The notes below the pieces were generated by a model. The model had not been told where the DNA came from, searched no databases, and saw only the letters and a list, made by a program, of their open reading frames with translations. Positions 45,446-54,072 of a stretch of 64,000 nt of DNA are shown piece after piece (positions within the stretch are counted from its first letter, which is position 1; the number at the start of each line of letters is the position of its first letter). A program made the position numbers and the translations under genes. Origin of the DNA: Domibacillus indicus (GTDB taxonomy: Bacteria; Bacillota; Bacilli; Bacillales; Domibacillaceae); contig NZ_LAJB01000007.1 of assembly GCF_000970685.1 (NCBI RefSeq), positions 310,001 through 374,000 on the forward strand, written 5' to 3'.

Positions 45446-45592
45446 CAAAAAAAGCGAGACCTTTGCCTGAAATTCAGGCAAAGGTCTCGCTGAGCATGTC
45501 TCGTCTTCATGCCAACAGCCCCGATGGATCAAATCCATGAAATGACGACGCTGTTTTAGGTTTATACCTAACGCTACTCCCCTTTGACTATT
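45446..45592 (-). promoter_or_regulatory. yybP-ykoY manganese riboswitch and terminator
   Basis: The minus strand reads AAAGGGGAGTAGCG at 45573-45586, followed by a variable stem-loop arm and CATCGGGGCTGTTGGC, both conserved blocks of the yybP-ykoY aptamer. An 18-bp near-perfect stem (GCGAGACCTTTGCCTGAA and its complement, 45454-45490) with a T-run follows as the expression platform. In this class Mn2+ binding turns expression on by preventing termination. Confidence 0.92.
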
Positions 45593-45625
45593 TGTCAAAA
45601 GAAAATTCAATTTTCTACAAAGTTA

Positions 45626-45654
45626 ATTATACTTCTTCTCCACTTTCCTGTAAA
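45626..45654 (-). promoter_or_regulatory. Promoter of the riboswitch-ykoY unit, inside the RND gene end
   Basis: Minus strand TTTACA (45649-45654), 17-base spacer, perfect TATAAT (45626-45631). The -35 and spacer are within the last codons of the upstream RND gene. The leader from here to ykoY is about 230 bases. Confidence 0.65.
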
Positions 45655-48600
45655 CTCTTTTTTTTGCGTGTCTGGCGGTCAAACAAGCTGAAGACCACGG
45701 GAATCACAAATAGTGTTAAAAAAGTACTGGAAATCAAGCCGCCAATAACGGTAATTCCCATCGGCTGATTAATTTCTGTTCCATCCCCAATTCCTGATGC
45801 AAGGGGAATTAATCCTAAAATAGTCGTAAGCGACGTCATTAAAATCGGGCGGACTCTGTCTTTTACCGATTGGACAATTGCTTCAGCGCCGTCGTATCCT
45901 TCTCGTTTCCGCTGCAAAATATAATCGACAATCACAATCGCGTTGTTTACGACAATTCCTACTAAAATGAGTATGCCGATAACAGCCGGAATGCTGAGCG
46001 GCAGCTTGGTAATAAGGAGTGATAAAGCGACTCCGATAATCATTAAAGGAACCGTAAACATAATAACAAATGGATATTTAAATGATTCATATTGCGCGGC
46101 CATGACAATGTAAATGAGCACAACGGCTAAAATCAAAGCCATAATCATATCGTCTTTTGAGTTATCAAGCAATTCCTGGTCACCGCTGTATGACATAATG
46201 GTTTCATCAGACAGCTGCAGGTTTGCAACCCGCTTATCGACAGCCCCGGAAATATCACCTAGATTTTCATCAGCTGCATAGGTAACTGTAAATTGAACCG
46301 CATCCTGCCCTTCAATATGGCGGATATTAACAGGACCGTTTGTTACCTCGATATTGGCCACTGATTCAAGCGCAATAAAATTGCCGGACGGTGTTTTAAT
46401 CTGCATTTGTTTAAGGGCATCCAGATTTTCGGTTACTTCTTGATCATAACGGACATATACCGTTTTCACTTCAGAGGTTTCACTTTCAATCATTTGAGTC
46501 GCAAAAGCTCCGCGTGTTGCATCATTCACAATTTGGGCAATTTGCGCCGGAGCAAATCCAGCAGCCTGTGCGTCTTCCCGGTTTACCGTCATTTGAATTT
46601 CCTGGACTGTTTCATCGCGGTCTGTTCTTACATCGGTTACACCGCGAATCCCTTCCACTTCCGATTGGATTTTTTCAACAGCCTTATCAAGCCGGCTCGA
46701 ATCGGCATCCCGGACGCTAAAGCTCAATGTCTGGGGAGCCGTACCGGAAGCCGACTGAAGGTTGAATGTTACTTCAGCTTCTTGATTAACCGCCTGTGCC
46801 GCTTTCTCTGCAGACGGTTTTACATCATCCACAAATTCAAAAATAGAGCGATTTCGCTCTTCAGTCATTTTTACATAAATCTCCGCTTCGTTGGCTTCGC
46901 CTGTCCCGCGTGAAGCATTTTCCTGGGTTGAACCGATTAAACTTACATATACTTGCGTATCGCTTTCTTCAGCAAGCACTTTTTCCACTGACTGGACGAC
47001 CCTGTTTGTTTCTTCAAGCGATGTCCCGCTTTCCGTTTCTACGCGGATCGTCGCAAACCCTTCGTCGGTCGGCGGCAAAAACTGGGTGCCGGCTCTTGTC
47101 AGGCTGAATATGCCGGCCGCCAGAAGAACAAGCGCTGTAACAAGTACAACAGCACGGTGTGCCAGTGACCAGCGAACTGCTTTTTCAAACGCCACAAGCC
47201 GCCGTGACTGCTGCCGTTTTAATTCAGCCTCTGCCGGCACCGAGGTTAAAAAGCGGCTTGCCATCATCGGAATCACTGTTAAAGCGACCACAAGAGATGC
47301 AAACAGGCTGAATGAAATGGTCAGCGCAAATTCCTTGAAAATTTGCCCGAGAATACCGGAAATAAATACAACAGGCAGGAAGACAGCAACGGTTGTCAGC
47401 GTAGAAGCAGTAATGGCTGCTCCTACTTCTTTTGCGCCGTCATATGCAGCTGTTTTCGGATCTTTTCCCATTGACAGATGGCGATAAATATTTTCAATTA
47501 CGACAATAGCATTATCTACCAGCATACCGATGCCAAGCGCAAGCGCGCCAAGTGTCATGATATTCAAGTTAAACCCGGCAAAATACATCAGTACAAATGT
47601 GACAATAACCGAGTAGGGAATCGCTACTCCAATAATAAGCGGGCTTTTTATATTGCGCAGGAAGAAAAACAGCACCGCCATGGCAAGCAGCCCGCCGACA
47701 ATAAGCGAGCTGGCAATATTGCTGATTGCAAGGCGTATATAGTCTCCCTGGTCAAATAAAATATCTGCCTGAACCGATTCATACTGTTCTCTTGCCAGAA
47801 GTTCGTCCAGCTTTTCCTGAAATCCTTCTGACACGTCTGCCGTATTTGCATTGGATTCCTGAAGAATACTGAGCAGGACCGCAGGCTTGTCATTAGCACG
47901 CGTAACGGTATTTTCATTTAAAGCCTTCGTTTCCACAGCAGCGATGTCCGCCACTGTTACTTCTTCTCCATTCAGCGGGTTAACAGATACCGTTAAATTT
48001 CGGATATCTTCCTGGGAAGCCAGCTGGCTCATAACACGTGTTGTGAGCGTTTTGCCCTCTGATTCAACTGTACTGCCCGGAAGCGAGATATTATTTGCCT
48101 GGATAAGCTGCACCACATCGGACTGGCCAATACCATACTCCTTCATTTTTTGCTCATCCAGTTCGACAATGACTTCATCGGCAGTAATGCCGGTGACGCT
48201 TACACTGGCTACTCCTTCAACAGATGAAAGGTCTGTTTGAAGCGTTTCGGCCAGCTGCTCAAGGTCTGCTTCTCCATCCGACTGAAGAGACAGCTGAATA
48301 ATTGGAAATTGGGACGGATCAAATTTTAAAAATTGCGGCTCGCCAGCCCCTTCAGGCATTGTTGTCTGTCCAATCCGCTGCAGCACGTCATTTTGTACAT
48401 CATCAATATCCGTACTCCATGAAAATTCAAGTAAAATAAAGTTAGATCCTTCCTGTGACGTAGATGAAATATTTTCAATCCCTGGAAGCGTAGACAAATT
48501 TGCTTCAAGCGGCTTGGTTATTTTTTCTGACACCTCGGCAGGCCCCGCTCCGTCGTATGTGGTAACCACAACGGCAATCGGGGGATTTAAATCAGGAATT

Positions 48601-48707
48601 AATTTCAGCGGAATGCGCATAAGCGATACAATTCCGAGAATAATGACTAAAAACATGATAACCGTCGTGAAAACGGGACGGTCAATGGAAAACTTGCTTA
48701 ATTTCAC
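45627..48707 (-). CDS. RND family efflux pump permease (AcrB/SwrC type)
   Basis: A 1026-residue inner-membrane pump with the standard layout: TM1 (residues ~10-30), a first large external loop, TM2-6, TM7, a second external loop, TM8-12. The proton-relay region in TM4 reads GMLVDNAIVVIENI: the first Asp is kept, the second of the AcrB pair is Asn. No membrane-fusion protein or outer-membrane partner adjoins, as usual for Gram-positive RND pumps. GGAGG lies before the ATG; a weak promoter (TTGGTC, 18, TATAGT) is upstream. Substrate unknown. Confidence 0.9.
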   Translation of the reverse strand: MKLSKFSIDRPVFTTVIMFLVIILGIVSLMRIPLKLIPDLNPPIAVVVTTYDGAGPAEVSEKITKPLEANLSTLPGIENISSTSQEGSNFILLEFSWSTDIDDVQNDVLQRIGQTTMPEGAGEPQFLKFDPSQFPIIQLSLQSDGEADLEQLAETLQTDLSSVEGVASVSVTGITADEVIVELDEQKMKEYGIGQSDVVQLIQANNISLPGSTVESEGKTLTTRVMSQLASQEDIRNLTVSVNPLNGEEVTVADIAAVETKALNENTVTRANDKPAVLLSILQESNANTADVSEGFQEKLDELLAREQYESVQADILFDQGDYIRLAISNIASSLIVGGLLAMAVLFFFLRNIKSPLIIGVAIPYSVIVTFVLMYFAGFNLNIMTLGALALGIGMLVDNAIVVIENIYRHLSMGKDPKTAAYDGAKEVGAAITASTLTTVAVFLPVVFISGILGQIFKEFALTISFSLFASLVVALTVIPMMASRFLTSVPAEAELKRQQSRRLVAFEKAVRWSLAHRAVVLVTALVLLAAGIFSLTRAGTQFLPPTDEGFATIRVETESGTSLEETNRVVQSVEKVLAEESDTQVYVSLIGSTQENASRGTGEANEAEIYVKMTEERNRSIFEFVDDVKPSAEKAAQAVNQEAEVTFNLQSASGTAPQTLSFSVRDADSSRLDKAVEKIQSEVEGIRGVTDVRTDRDETVQEIQMTVNREDAQAAGFAPAQIAQIVNDATRGAFATQMIESETSEVKTVYVRYDQEVTENLDALKQMQIKTPSGNFIALESVANIEVTNGPVNIRHIEGQDAVQFTVTYAADENLGDISGAVDKRVANLQLSDETIMSYSGDQELLDNSKDDMIMALILAVVLIYIVMAAQYESFKYPFVIMFTVPLMIIGVALSLLITKLPLSIPAVIGILILVGIVVNNAIVIVDYILQRKREGYDGAEAIVQSVKDRVRPILMTSLTTILGLIPLASGIGDGTEINQPMGITVIGGLISSTFLTLFVIPVVFSLFDRQTRKKKSLQESGEEV

Positions 48708-48796
48708 ATTTTGTTCCTCCTCTTTGCTCCGAACGTTATTCTTTCACTATACCGAATGTAAAGCCTTCTGACCAAATTGAACACTTCTTACAAAAA

Positions 48797-48824
48797 AAAG
48801 AAGTCTCTCAAAGGAGACTTCTTT
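48797..48824 (-). terminator. Terminator hairpin, intact copy
   Basis: Minus strand AGAAGTCTC CTTTGA GAGACTTCT followed by eight Ts. A second, degenerate copy lies at 48979-49004, on the other side of the palindromic element. Confidence 0.75.
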
Positions 48825-49004
48825 TGGAGTGTAGACAAAGTTAGAAAGCCGGCTGATTGAAAACGTTTGGCTTTCCAGGAGCGCCGCCCGCTGGGAAGCG
48901 GAGTGACCTTTTAGGGGGGGCATGAGCATTCCCAGCCGGCAAGTGACGCCGAAAGCAAGAGTTTGTCAACAGCCTGAAAAAAGTCTCTCAAAGGGGACTT
49001 CTTT
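48801..49004. repeat. 24-base direct repeats flanking a palindromic element
   Basis: AAGTCTCTCAAAGG[A/G]GACTTCTTT occurs at 48801-48824 and 48981-49004 with one difference, exactly 180 bases apart. Each copy is a hairpin. They bracket the element at 48831-48970 and could be a target-site duplication or a tandem duplication. Confidence 0.75.
48831..48970. repeat. Palindromic MITE/REP-like element
   Basis: A 140-base non-coding block with inverted ends: GTAGACAAA at the left against TTTGTCAAC at the right, then GCCGGCTG (48848-48855) against CAGCCGGC (48933-48940), and an inner hairpin GCTTTCCAG/CTGGGAAGC. It is GC-richer than its surroundings and has a run of seven Gs. It resembles the dispersed palindromic intergenic repeats found in Bacillaceae; the copy number cannot be seen here. 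Confidence 0.55.
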
Positions 49005-49007
49005 ACA

Positions 49008-50579
49008 TTATCCTATTAAGTTATAAAGGCGGATATTTTCGTGCTTATCCTGGAACCAGCGCAGTGCAAAGTCATTTTCAAACAAGAAAACAAGATTGCC
49101 GTGACGATCGCGTACAAGCGTGCTGCGTGAGGAAGACATAGCGTCGGTAATATCTTCTTCATTTTCAACCCAGCGGGCGATTTTCTGGCCGATCGGCTCC
49201 ATGCGGACTTCTGAATTGTATTCGCCGCTCATCCGGTGCTCAAACACCTCAAACTGAAGCTGTCCGACAGCACCGAGAATATACTCTTCTGTGCGGACTG
49301 TTTTATACATCTGGATTGCACCTTCCTGGACAAGCTGTTCGATTCCTTTATGAAAACTTTTTTGCTTCATGACGTTTTTCGCGGCCACTTTTACAAAAAG
49401 CTCCGGCGTAAACTGAGGAAGCTTTTCAAATTCGAAAACCGGCTTTCCGCCTGTCAGTGTATCGCCAATCTGGTACGTTCCAGTATCATACAGCCCGATA
49501 ATGTCGCCGCTGACTGCTTCATTGACTGTACTGCGGTCATCAGCCAAAAATTGTGTTGACTGTGAGACTTTTGTTGTCTTTCCTGTCCGGGCAAGCGTCA
49601 CCGGCATGCCGCGTTCGAATTTACCGGAGCAAATACGCAGGAAAGCAATCCGGTCACGGTGAGCCGGGTTCATATTTGCCTGGATTTTAAAAATAAAACC
49701 GGAGAATTGTTCATTAAGCGGATCAATCTCCCCGGTATCCGCTTTACGGGGCTGCGGAGAAGGAGCAAACTGCAAATATGTTTCCAGAAAGGTCTGCACT
49801 CCAAAGTTCGTTAAAGCACTGCCAAAAAAGACCGGCGAGAGCTCACCAGAGTTGATTTTTTCTCGTGAAAAATCATTGCCTGCTTCATCAAGCAGCATAA
49901 TATCATCCATTGCTTCTGTGTAAAGCGACGACTGTTTGATTGGATGATCTTCCGCAATATGTCCATCCTCATCAAGCGGTAAAAATCGGTTCTCCTCTTC
50001 CGTCCGGAACTGTTCCACCCGCTTGTTGTAACGGTCATAAATGCCGAAAAATTCTTTCCCCATACCGATCGGCCAGTTCATCGGATACGATTGAATACCA
50101 AGCACTTCTTCCAATTCTTCAAGCAGTTCAAGCGGCATTTTTCCTTGCCGGTCAAGCTTGTTGATAAACGTAAAAATGGGAATGCCGCGCATCCGGCAAA
50201 CTTTAAACAGCTTTAATGTTTGGGCTTCAATCCCTTTGGCTGCATCAACAATCATAACCGCACTGTCCACTGCCATAAGCGTGCGGTAGGTATCCTCGGA
50301 AAAGTCCTGGTGTCCCGGTGTATCCAGGATGTTTACATTATATCCTTCATAAGCAAACTGCATAACGGAAGAGGTAACCGAAATGCCCCGCTGCTTTTCA
50401 ATTTCCATCCAGTCGGAGGTGGCAAACTTTCCTGTTTTCTTTCCTTTTACCGTTCCGGCGTCCCGGATTGCTCCTCCAAATAGGAGAAGTTTTTCTGTCA
50501 TGGTTGTTTTCCCGGCATCCGGGTGGGAGATAATAGCGAATGTTCGTCTTGATAATACATCTTCTTTAAATGATGTCAT
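49008..50579 (-). CDS. prfC: Peptide chain release factor 3
   Basis: A 523-residue translational GTPase that removes RF1/RF2 from the ribosome after termination. G1 is SHPDAGKTT near residue 19, G3 DTPGHQDF, G4 FINKLDR; domains II and III follow ([28 protein letters not shown]). The length fits RF3, not EF-G or LepA. I use the ATG at 50579 with AAAGGAAG upstream; the longer frame has no site. To my knowledge B. subtilis lacks RF3. Confidence 0.95.
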   Translation of the reverse strand: MTSFKEDVLSRRTFAIISHPDAGKTTMTEKLLLFGGAIRDAGTVKGKKTGKFATSDWMEIEKQRGISVTSSVMQFAYEGYNVNILDTPGHQDFSEDTYRTLMAVDSAVMIVDAAKGIEAQTLKLFKVCRMRGIPIFTFINKLDRQGKMPLELLEELEEVLGIQSYPMNWPIGMGKEFFGIYDRYNKRVEQFRTEEENRFLPLDEDGHIAEDHPIKQSSLYTEAMDDIMLLDEAGNDFSREKINSGELSPVFFGSALTNFGVQTFLETYLQFAPSPQPRKADTGEIDPLNEQFSGFIFKIQANMNPAHRDRIAFLRICSGKFERGMPVTLARTGKTTKVSQSTQFLADDRSTVNEAVSGDIIGLYDTGTYQIGDTLTGGKPVFEFEKLPQFTPELFVKVAAKNVMKQKSFHKGIEQLVQEGAIQMYKTVRTEEYILGAVGQLQFEVFEHRMSGEYNSEVRMEPIGQKIARWVENEEDITDAMSSSRSTLVRDRHGNLVFLFENDFALRWFQDKHENIRLYNLIG

Positions 50580-50677
50580 TCTGTTCTTCCTTTCTTTCCT
50601 TACGCGTTTATATTCTGACGATTCAGATAACATATATAAGTAAGTATTATTTTAATTTTACGTCTTTTTTTAAACAG

Positions 50678-50705
50678 TTGAAGAGCCGACGGTGTTAATT
50701 ATAAA
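50678..50705 (+). promoter_or_regulatory. Promoter of the nucleoside transporter gene
   Basis: TTGAAG (50678-50683), 16-base spacer, TATAAA (50700-50705). The start would lie about 40 bases before the ATG. Confidence 0.5.
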
Positions 50706-50750
50706 CTAGTCAGATGTGGATGTGTAATGAAAATTAAAGGAGTGGGCTAA

Positions 50751-51968
50751 ATGACGTTCCTATGGGGACTTTTTGGAATTGCGATTATACTGGGGATTGG
50801 GTTTCTTTTTTCAACGAATAAAAAACGCATCAATTGGCGAACCGTGCTGGGCGGGCTGGCCTTTCAGCTTGTTTTTGCTTTTGTTGTATTAAAGTGGTCC
50901 TTCGGCCAGAAAATGCTGTTAGGACTGACCGAGATTGTAAATGCTATTACCGGATATGCGAACGAAGGAATTAACTTTTTGTTCGGCGGCCTCTATTCGG
51001 AACAATCCGGCATTACCTATGTTTTTGCATTAAACGTTCTGCCGGTTGTGATTTTTTTCTCGGCGCTTATTTCGGTTTTGTACTATTTGAAGATTATGCA
51101 GTTTTTTATTAAAATCATCGGTGGCGTGTTATCCTTCCTGCTCGGCACCCGAAAAGCAGAATCGATGTCTGCTGCCGCCAATATTTTCGTCGGGCAGACG
51201 GAAGCACCACTTGTTATTAAGCCTTATATCGGAAAAATGTCAGAATCCGAATTATTTACAGTGATGACCGGCGGACTCGCCTCTGTCGCCGGCTCTGTTC
51301 TCATTGGGTACTCGCTGCTTGGCGTCCCGCTTGAGTATTTGCTTGCGGCAAGCTTTATGGCCGCTCCAGCCGGTTTGGTGATGGCGAAATTATTCGTTCC
51401 TGAAACTTCAAACGAGCCGGAACCGGCAGAGTTTAAAATGGAATCAGATGAAGATGCCGCCAATGTTATTGATGCAGCGGCCAAAGGAGCCGGCGTCGGC
51501 CTTCAGCTCGCTTTAAATATTGGCGCTATGCTGCTAGCGTTTATCGCAATTGTAGCATTGATTAACGGATTGCTTGGCTTTATTGGCGGACTGGTCGGCT
51601 TTGATGAGCTTTCACTCGAGTTAATTCTCGGCTACATCTTTGCGCCAATTGCCTTTGCAATCGGTGTTCCGTGGAATGAAGCCGTTACAGCCGGAAACTT
51701 TATCGGCCAGAAGCTTGTAATTAACGAATTTGTCGCTTACTCCAATTTCGCTCCGGAAATTGGCAGCTTATCAGAAAAAACGGCCGCCATTATTAGTTTT
51801 GCGCTTTGTGGATTTGCTAACATTTCCTCTCTTGCTATTTTGCTTGGCGGTCTTGGCAATCTGGCGCCGACCCGCCGTAATGATATTGCCCGTCTTGGCT
51901 TAAGGGCAGTGCTCGCCGGCGCGCTTGCGTCATTGCTTAGCGCTGCAATTGCCGGAATGCTCATTTAA
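50751..51968 (+). CDS. Concentrative nucleoside transporter (NupC/CNT family)
   Basis: A 405-residue permease with the CNT plan: N-terminal helices, the NupC core domain, [13 protein letters not shown] (HP1 region, binding residues), a gate domain, and the C-terminal [17 protein letters not shown] (HP2 region). It imports nucleosides with H+ or Na+. B. subtilis has several paralogues (NupC, NupG, YutK) and the substrate range cannot be read here. AAAGGAG lies 8 bases before the ATG. It is followed 69 bases later by an Ohr-like gene. Confidence 0.9.
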   Translation: MTFLWGLFGIAIILGIGFLFSTNKKRINWRTVLGGLAFQLVFAFVVLKWSFGQKMLLGLTEIVNAITGYANEGINFLFGGLYSEQSGITYVFALNVLPVVIFFSALISVLYYLKIMQFFIKIIGGVLSFLLGTRKAESMSAAANIFVGQTEAPLVIKPYIGKMSESELFTVMTGGLASVAGSVLIGYSLLGVPLEYLLAASFMAAPAGLVMAKLFVPETSNEPEPAEFKMESDEDAANVIDAAAKGAGVGLQLALNIGAMLLAFIAIVALINGLLGFIGGLVGFDELSLELILGYIFAPIAFAIGVPWNEAVTAGNFIGQKLVINEFVAYSNFAPEIGSLSEKTAAIISFALCGFANISSLAILLGGLGNLAPTRRNDIARLGLRAVLAGALASLLSAAIAGMLI

Positions 51969-52037
51969 CGTTTCACCGTTCTGGATCAGGGGAAATAAAG
52001 AAGAGATAAAATTTGACCTGATAAGGAGCGATTGCTA

Positions 52038-52472
52038 ATGGAGCCTGTTTACAGTGTCACTGTTAATGCGCAGGGCGGACGCGAAGGAAAGGTCTGGACG
52101 GAAGAAGGACCATTAAACCTGGAATTGACTACCCCGGCTGTTCTGGGCGGAAAAGGGCAGCTTCGGACGAGCTACCTTGAATTGTTTGGCGCTTCTATCG
52201 CGGCCTGTTACCAAAATGCTATTCAACAGGCGGCAGGCATTGACGACCATGATAATCCAGACGAAGTATTTGCGGATGTCGCAGCACAGGTAGATGTATT
52301 AAAAGATCCGGAACGGGGCGGCCATCGCCTCAGCGTCGTGCTTCATGTAAAATTCTATGGCGGGCGCTTTAATGAACTGCTTGATCTGCGTGTGATTGAT
52401 GAAGCAAGTGGATTTTGTCCGCTTATTAAAGCTCTTGAAGGCGAATGTGATTTTGCAATACGGAGATACTAA
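52038..52472 (+). CDS. OsmC/Ohr family peroxide-handling protein
   Basis: A 144-residue OsmC-fold protein. NAQGGREGKVW at the N terminus is typical of Ohr, and the two redox cysteines are in SIAACYQNA (near residue 58) and SGFCPLIKA (near 125). The usual catalytic-partner region is QLRTSYLELFGAS rather than the NPEQL form, so it is a divergent member. Ohr proteins reduce organic hydroperoxides with lipoyl-type thiols. ATG 52038 has AAGGAG 9 bases upstream; the TTG at 52032 is too close. A strong terminator follows. Confidence 0.8.
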   Translation: MEPVYSVTVNAQGGREGKVWTEEGPLNLELTTPAVLGGKGQLRTSYLELFGASIAACYQNAIQQAAGIDDHDNPDEVFADVAAQVDVLKDPERGGHRLSVVLHVKFYGGRFNELLDLRVIDEASGFCPLIKALEGECDFAIRRY

Positions 52473-52473
52473 A

Positions 52474-52500
52474 GAAAGAGCCGGGGCTCTTTCTTTTTTT
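52474..52500 (+). terminator. Terminator of the Ohr-like gene
   Basis: AGAAAGAGCC GG GGCTCTTTCT followed by a T-run. Confidence 0.88.
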
Positions 52501-52548
52501 ACAATAACATTATCGGAATATTTCAAATTGATTTTTATTGGATTTTTG

Positions 52549-52573
52549 GTTTTAGAATTCGTATATCGGGAAT
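52549..52573 (+). promoter_or_regulatory. Sigma-B type promoter of the GlsB-like gene
   Basis: GTTTTA (52549-52554), 13-base spacer, GGGAAT (52568-52573), matching the general-stress sigma-B pattern GTTTWW-N13-15-GGGWAT. No sigma-A promoter is evident nearby. Confidence 0.65.
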
Positions 52574-52622
52574 ACATAAACCATCAAGCCATTACAATTT
52601 ACTTATTAGGAGGTAACAAACT

Positions 52623-52874
52623 ATGGGCTTTATTATTTTCTTGATTGTCGGTGGAATCATCGGCTGGCTGGCTGGACTTATTCTAGGTAAAGATATTCCA
52701 GGCGGAATCATCGGCAACATTATTGCAGGTATCATTGGTGCATGGATTGGCGGCGCACTGCTGGGCGACTGGGGACCAGACATTGGCGGAATGGCAATTA
52801 TTCCCGCATTGATCGGTGCAGTAATTCTCGTTGCCATTGTAAGCTTTATCCTTAAAAAAATGCGTCACGCATAA
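52623..52874 (+). CDS. GlsB/YeaQ/YmgE family stress membrane protein
   Basis: An 83-residue, Gly/Ile-rich membrane protein with three hydrophobic segments (about 2-22, 28-48, 58-78), GWLAGLILGKDIPGG and IGAWIGGALLG, typical of the family once called transglycosylase-associated. The role is unclear; members are general-stress proteins. AGGAGG lies 8 bases before the ATG. The sigma-B type promoter upstream fits a stress role. A strong bidirectional terminator separates it from metC. Confidence 0.88.
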   Translation: MGFIIFLIVGGIIGWLAGLILGKDIPGGIIGNIIAGIIGAWIGGALLGDWGPDIGGMAIIPALIGAVILVAIVSFILKKMRHA

Positions 52875-52879
52875 TATTT

Positions 52880-52917
52880 AAAAAAAACGTCATCCTTCGC
52901 AGGATGACGTTTTTTTG
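52880..52917. terminator. Bidirectional terminator, glsB-like gene and metI-metC
   Basis: AAAACGTCATCC TTCGC-type loop GGATGACGTTTT between convergent genes, with A/T runs at both ends. Confidence 0.9.
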
Positions 52918-52921
52918 TTTA

Positions 52922-54067
52922 TTAATTTTCAAATGCCTGCTCGAAATCGCGGATAATATCATCTGGCGATTCCAGCCCGACAGAAAGCCGAAGCAGGCCG
53001 TCTGTGATACCCCGTTTATTCCGTTCCTCATCCGGCATCGCCGCATGCGACATTTTGGGAGGATAAGACAAAATCGATTCTACCGCTCCAAGGCTTACAG
53101 CGAATACTGGAATCTTCACATTTGCACTAAATCGGCGCACCGCCTCTTCGTCCTCAAGTTCAAACGATAAAACAGCACCGCCTCCGGAAGCCTGCCGGAA
53201 ATGCACAGAATGGCCGGGATGAGAGACGAGACCAGGGTAATAAACATTTTTCACTTTTGAATGTGAAGCCAGGTAATGGGCAATTTCGGCCGCACCTTTT
53301 TGTGACTGTTCCATCCGTACAGACAATGTCTTTAAGCCGCGCAGTACAAGCCAGCAGTCCTGCACGCCAAGAACGGCGCCAAATGAATTTTGGAGAGCAT
53401 ACAGCCGGGCAGCCAGTTCTTCATCTTTCGCTACTGCCAGGCCGGCCAGCACATCACTATGTCCGGATAAAAATTTCGTGGCGCTATGTAAAATAAGATC
53501 GACTCCTAGCTCAATCGGACGCTGCAAGTATGGAGTGAGGAAAGTATTATCTAAAAATGTCAGGCATCCATTTTCTTTTGCCAGCTTAACAACACCCTCA
53601 ATATCCGTCACCTTCAGTAATGGGTTTGAAGGTGTTTCCATATAAATTACTTTCGTATTAGGCTGAATCGCTTCAGCTACTGCCTCAAGGTCGGTCATAT
53701 CCACAAATGTATGATCAATGCCAAAACGTGTTAATACAGACGTTACCATTCTAAATGTTCCGCCATAAACATCCTCGGTTACAACAACATGGTCCCCTTT
53801 TGAAAGAAGAAGAAATGCTGTTGAAATAGCGGCCATGCCGGATGCAAAAGCAAAGCCACGCACGCCCCCTTCCAATTCCGCAATTGCTGCTTCGAGCGCT
53901 TCGCGTGTTGGGTTTCCGGACCGGCTGTAGTCATACTGGCCAAACGCATCAAAATCCGCCTGGTGAAAGGTGGATGCATGCTGAATCGGCACGCTGACTG
54001 CTCCGGTGGCAGGATCGAATTTATGGCTGTTATGCAGTAATTTTGTCTGGAATGTATAGTCGCTCAT
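52922..54067 (-). CDS. metC: Cystathionine beta-lyase MetC
   Basis: A 381-residue Cys/Met-metabolism PLP enzyme that cleaves cystathionine to homocysteine. YDYSRSGNPTREALE and the PLP lysine in DLILHSATKFLSGHSDVLAG are family hallmarks; close resemblance to B. subtilis MetC (YjcJ) includes QHASTFHQ. Second gene after metI. I prefer the ATG at 54067 (MSDYTF) with AAAGG 9 bases upstream; the ATG at 54076 overlaps the metI stop (ATGA) but touches that site. Controlled by the S-box riboswitch before metI. Confidence 0.92.
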   Translation of the reverse strand: MSDYTFQTKLLHNSHKFDPATGAVSVPIQHASTFHQADFDAFGQYDYSRSGNPTREALEAAIAELEGGVRGFAFASGMAAISTAFLLLSKGDHVVVTEDVYGGTFRMVTSVLTRFGIDHTFVDMTDLEAVAEAIQPNTKVIYMETPSNPLLKVTDIEGVVKLAKENGCLTFLDNTFLTPYLQRPIELGVDLILHSATKFLSGHSDVLAGLAVAKDEELAARLYALQNSFGAVLGVQDCWLVLRGLKTLSVRMEQSQKGAAEIAHYLASHSKVKNVYYPGLVSHPGHSVHFRQASGGGAVLSFELEDEEAVRRFSANVKIPVFAVSLGAVESILSYPPKMSHAAMPDEERNKRGITDGLLRLSVGLESPDDIIRDFEQAFEN

Positions 54068-54072
54068 GTTGT

